In this document: positions 62,700 to 64,000 of the stretch, piece by piece
Numbering within the stretch: position 1 is the first letter of the stretch
Layout: each line of letters begins with the position of its first letter
Source: Microbacterium rhizomatis
Lineage (GTDB): Bacteria; Actinomycetota; Actinomycetes; Actinomycetales; Microbacteriaceae
Length of the DNA: 64,000 bases
Direction of reading: 5' to 3'
NCBI RefSeq assembly: GCF_008710745.1
Contig: NZ_VYSA01000003.1
Location: 1 to 64,000 of the forward strand
Program-made: the position numbers and the translations under genes
Notes under the pieces: model-generated
Database searches by the model: none
What the model was told of the DNA's origin: nothing
The model's input: only the letters and a program-made list of their open reading frames with translations

Positions 62700-64000
62700 C
62701 TACGGCGTCACGATGTCGAAGGCGGGGTCGCCCGGATCGAGTACGCCGAGCAGCGAGTCGAGCACAGCCCGATCGCCCTCGATCTGCACGCCGGGGCTCG
62801 TGAGATCGCCGCCGGCCAGGGCGATGAGTCGCGGTTTGGTAAGGATCAACGAGACGCCCGCACCGCCCGGCTCGCGGCGACGGTGGATCAGCACGCCGTT
62901 GCGCAGGGTCAGGCGATAGGTGACCTCGAGGTCGGTGAGGGTGACGTCGATCGCGAGATCGAGATCCCACGCCTTCGGGCCGTCGATCGAGAGGGCGAGC
63001 GAGTCGAAGAGCTGTTCGGGCGTGAGCTGCGCGACGATCGCGGGGGCCGCGGTCGCGGCCGGCGTGCCGAAGTTGCCCTCGCGCAGCTCGGTGGCACCGG
63101 AGAGGTAGAAATTCCGCCAGGTGCCGTTCTCGGCGCCGTACGCGAGTTGCTCGAGCGTGTCGGCATAAAGCTCGCGTGCGGCGGCGTGACCGGCGTCGGT
63201 GAAGATCGCGTGGTCGAGCAGAGTCGCCGCCCAGCGGAAGTCGCCGTCGTCGAAAGCGGTCCGGGCGAGCGCGACGACCCGGTCGATCCCGCCGATCGCC
63301 GCGACGTAGCGATGCGCCTGCTCTTGTGGGGGGTGCGGCCAGAGCCGGGCCGGGTTGGCGTCGAACCATCCCATGTACCGCTGGTAGACGGCCTTGACGT
63401 TGTGGCTGACCGACCCGTAGTAGCCGTGCGTGCTCCAGGCGTCGGCGAGAGCAGGGGGGAGCTGCATCATCTCGGCGATCTCGGCCCCCTGATACCCCTT
63501 GTTCAGCAGGCGCAGCGTCTGGTCGTGCAGATACGCGTACAGGTCGCGCTGCGTCTCGAGGAAGGCGATGACGCGCTCCTTCGTCCAGGTCGGCCAGTGG
63601 TGCGATGCGAAGGCGACGTCGGTGCGGTCGCCGAACGTGTCGATCGCCTCGGTGAGGTATTCCGACCACACGTGCGGGTCGCGCACGAGCGCGCCGCGAA
63701 GGGTCAGCAGGTTGTGCAGCGTGTGAGTCGCGTTCTCCGCCATGCACAGCGCACGATAGCGCGGAAAGTAGAAGTGCATCTCAGCCGGCGCCTCGGTGCC
63801 GGGGGCCATCTGGAACTCGATCTCGACTCCGTCGACCGTGAGCGTCTCGCCCGTTTCGGTGACTTCCACGTTCGGGACGATCAGCCCGACCTCGCCGCTC
63901 GAGGTGGTCTGCCCGAGCCCGGCGCCGACCTGGCCCTGCGGACCGCGGGCGAGCGCGGCTCCGTACATGTAGCCGGCTCGGCGGCTCATCGCCGTGCCCG
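62700..64000 (-). CDS. Alkyl sulfatase, MBL-fold SdsA1/BDS1 type (C-terminal part)
   Basis: The gene enters from beyond 64000, so the 5' end is missing. The visible 433 residues start G-T-A-MSRRAGYMYG and include HFYFPRYRALCMAENATHTL and HNLLTLRGALVRDPHVW, then the dimerisation domain (HGYYGSVSHNVKAVYQRYMG) and the C-terminal SCP-2-like domain. The zinc-binding HxHxDH motif must lie outside the window. Family members release sulfate from alkyl sulfates such as SDS. An ATG at 63989 is internal, not the start. Confidence 0.9.
   Translation of the reverse strand, partial: GTAMSRRAGYMYGAALARGPQGQVGAGLGQTTSSGEVGLIVPNVEVTETGETLTVDGVEIEFQMAPGTEAPAEMHFYFPRYRALCMAENATHTLHNLLTLRGALVRDPHVWSEYLTEAIDTFGDRTDVAFASHHWPTWTKERVIAFLETQRDLYAYLHDQTLRLLNKGYQGAEIAEMMQLPPALADAWSTHGYYGSVSHNVKAVYQRYMGWFDANPARLWPHPPQEQAHRYVAAIGGIDRVVALARTAFDDGDFRWAATLLDHAIFTDAGHAAARELYADTLEQLAYGAENGTWRNFYLSGATELREGNFGTPAATAAPAIVAQLTPEQLFDSLALSIDGPKAWDLDLAIDVTLTDLEVTYRLTLRNGVLIHRRREPGGAGVSLILTKPRLIALAGGDLTSPGVQIEGDRAVLDSLLGVLDPGDPAFDIVTP

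Overview
This is a high-GC actinobacterial chromosome segment centred on the replication origin. Gene content, order and codon use point to the family Microbacteriaceae, most likely Microbacterium. This is inferred from the gene order pcnA - DUF6049 - murJ - trxBA - parBA - rsmG - khpB - yidC - yidD - rnpA - rpmH | dnaA - oriC - dnaN - recF - dciA - gyrB - gyrA - DUF3566 - tRNA-Ile/Ala - ppi - rhomboid - crgA - srtE - pabA - pknB - pknA - pbpA - rodA - pstP - fhaB - fhaA - tRNA-Leu. There are no rRNA genes, insertion sequences, prophage genes or CRISPR arrays.

Region by region. 1-9.0 kb: tRNA CCA-adding enzyme, a DUF7059-type methyltransferase, a secreted DUF6049 protein overlapping the lipid II flippase murJ, then the thioredoxin system trxB-trxA. 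Each thioredoxin gene has its own sigma-R/SigH-type promoter. 9.1-12.4 kb: an accessory block (DGPF/YCII protein, ECF42-type sigma factor, an unknown protein, an NTF2-like protein, a DJ-1/PfpI protein) bordered by copies of a dispersed repeat. 12.5-16.9 kb: parB, parA, rsmG and khpB, with six parS sites. The parA-rsmG gap is packed with dispersed repeats and a decayed GIY-YIG gene. 16.9-19.0 kb: yidC-yidD-rnpA-rpmH, transcribed away from dnaA. 19.3-29.2 kb: dnaA, oriC, dnaN, recF, dciA, gyrB, gyrA and a DUF3566 membrane protein.

29.4-34.3 kb: tRNA-Ile and tRNA-Ala, an acyltransferase, a NUDIX enzyme, a YbaK deacylase, an unknown membrane protein, cyclophilin, a zinc-finger rhomboid protease and crgA. 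34.4-44.9 kb: class E sortase, a 51-aa membrane protein and pabA/trpG, converging on the growth and division kinase operon fhaA-fhaB-pstP-rodA-pbpA-pknA-pknB, whose genes mostly overlap by 1-4 bases. 45-55 kb: tRNA-Leu and more variable genes: GNAT, cold-shock protein, an MprF-like protein with a rhomboid-like membrane half, a coiled-coil protein, a HAD phosphatase with a minisatellite tail, nucS, a divergent MFS/LacI pair, and an AbiEi/DUF559-like protein. This stretch also holds most copies of the palindromic repeats. 55.3-61.6 kb: a complete Mrp Na+/H+ antiporter operon (mrpAB fused, C, D, E, F, G). 61.6-64 kb: a secreted transglycosylase-like protein and an alkyl sulfatase cut by the window end.

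Functionally, the window joins initiation and segregation (dnaA, oriC, parABS) with topology (gyrAB), clamp and mismatch repair (dnaN, nucS), membrane protein insertion (yidC) and kinase-controlled wall growth (pknAB, rodA, pbpA, crgA, murJ). The least explained material is non-coding: three families of dispersed palindromic repeats, their build-up around parS, and the degenerate nuclease inside that build-up.
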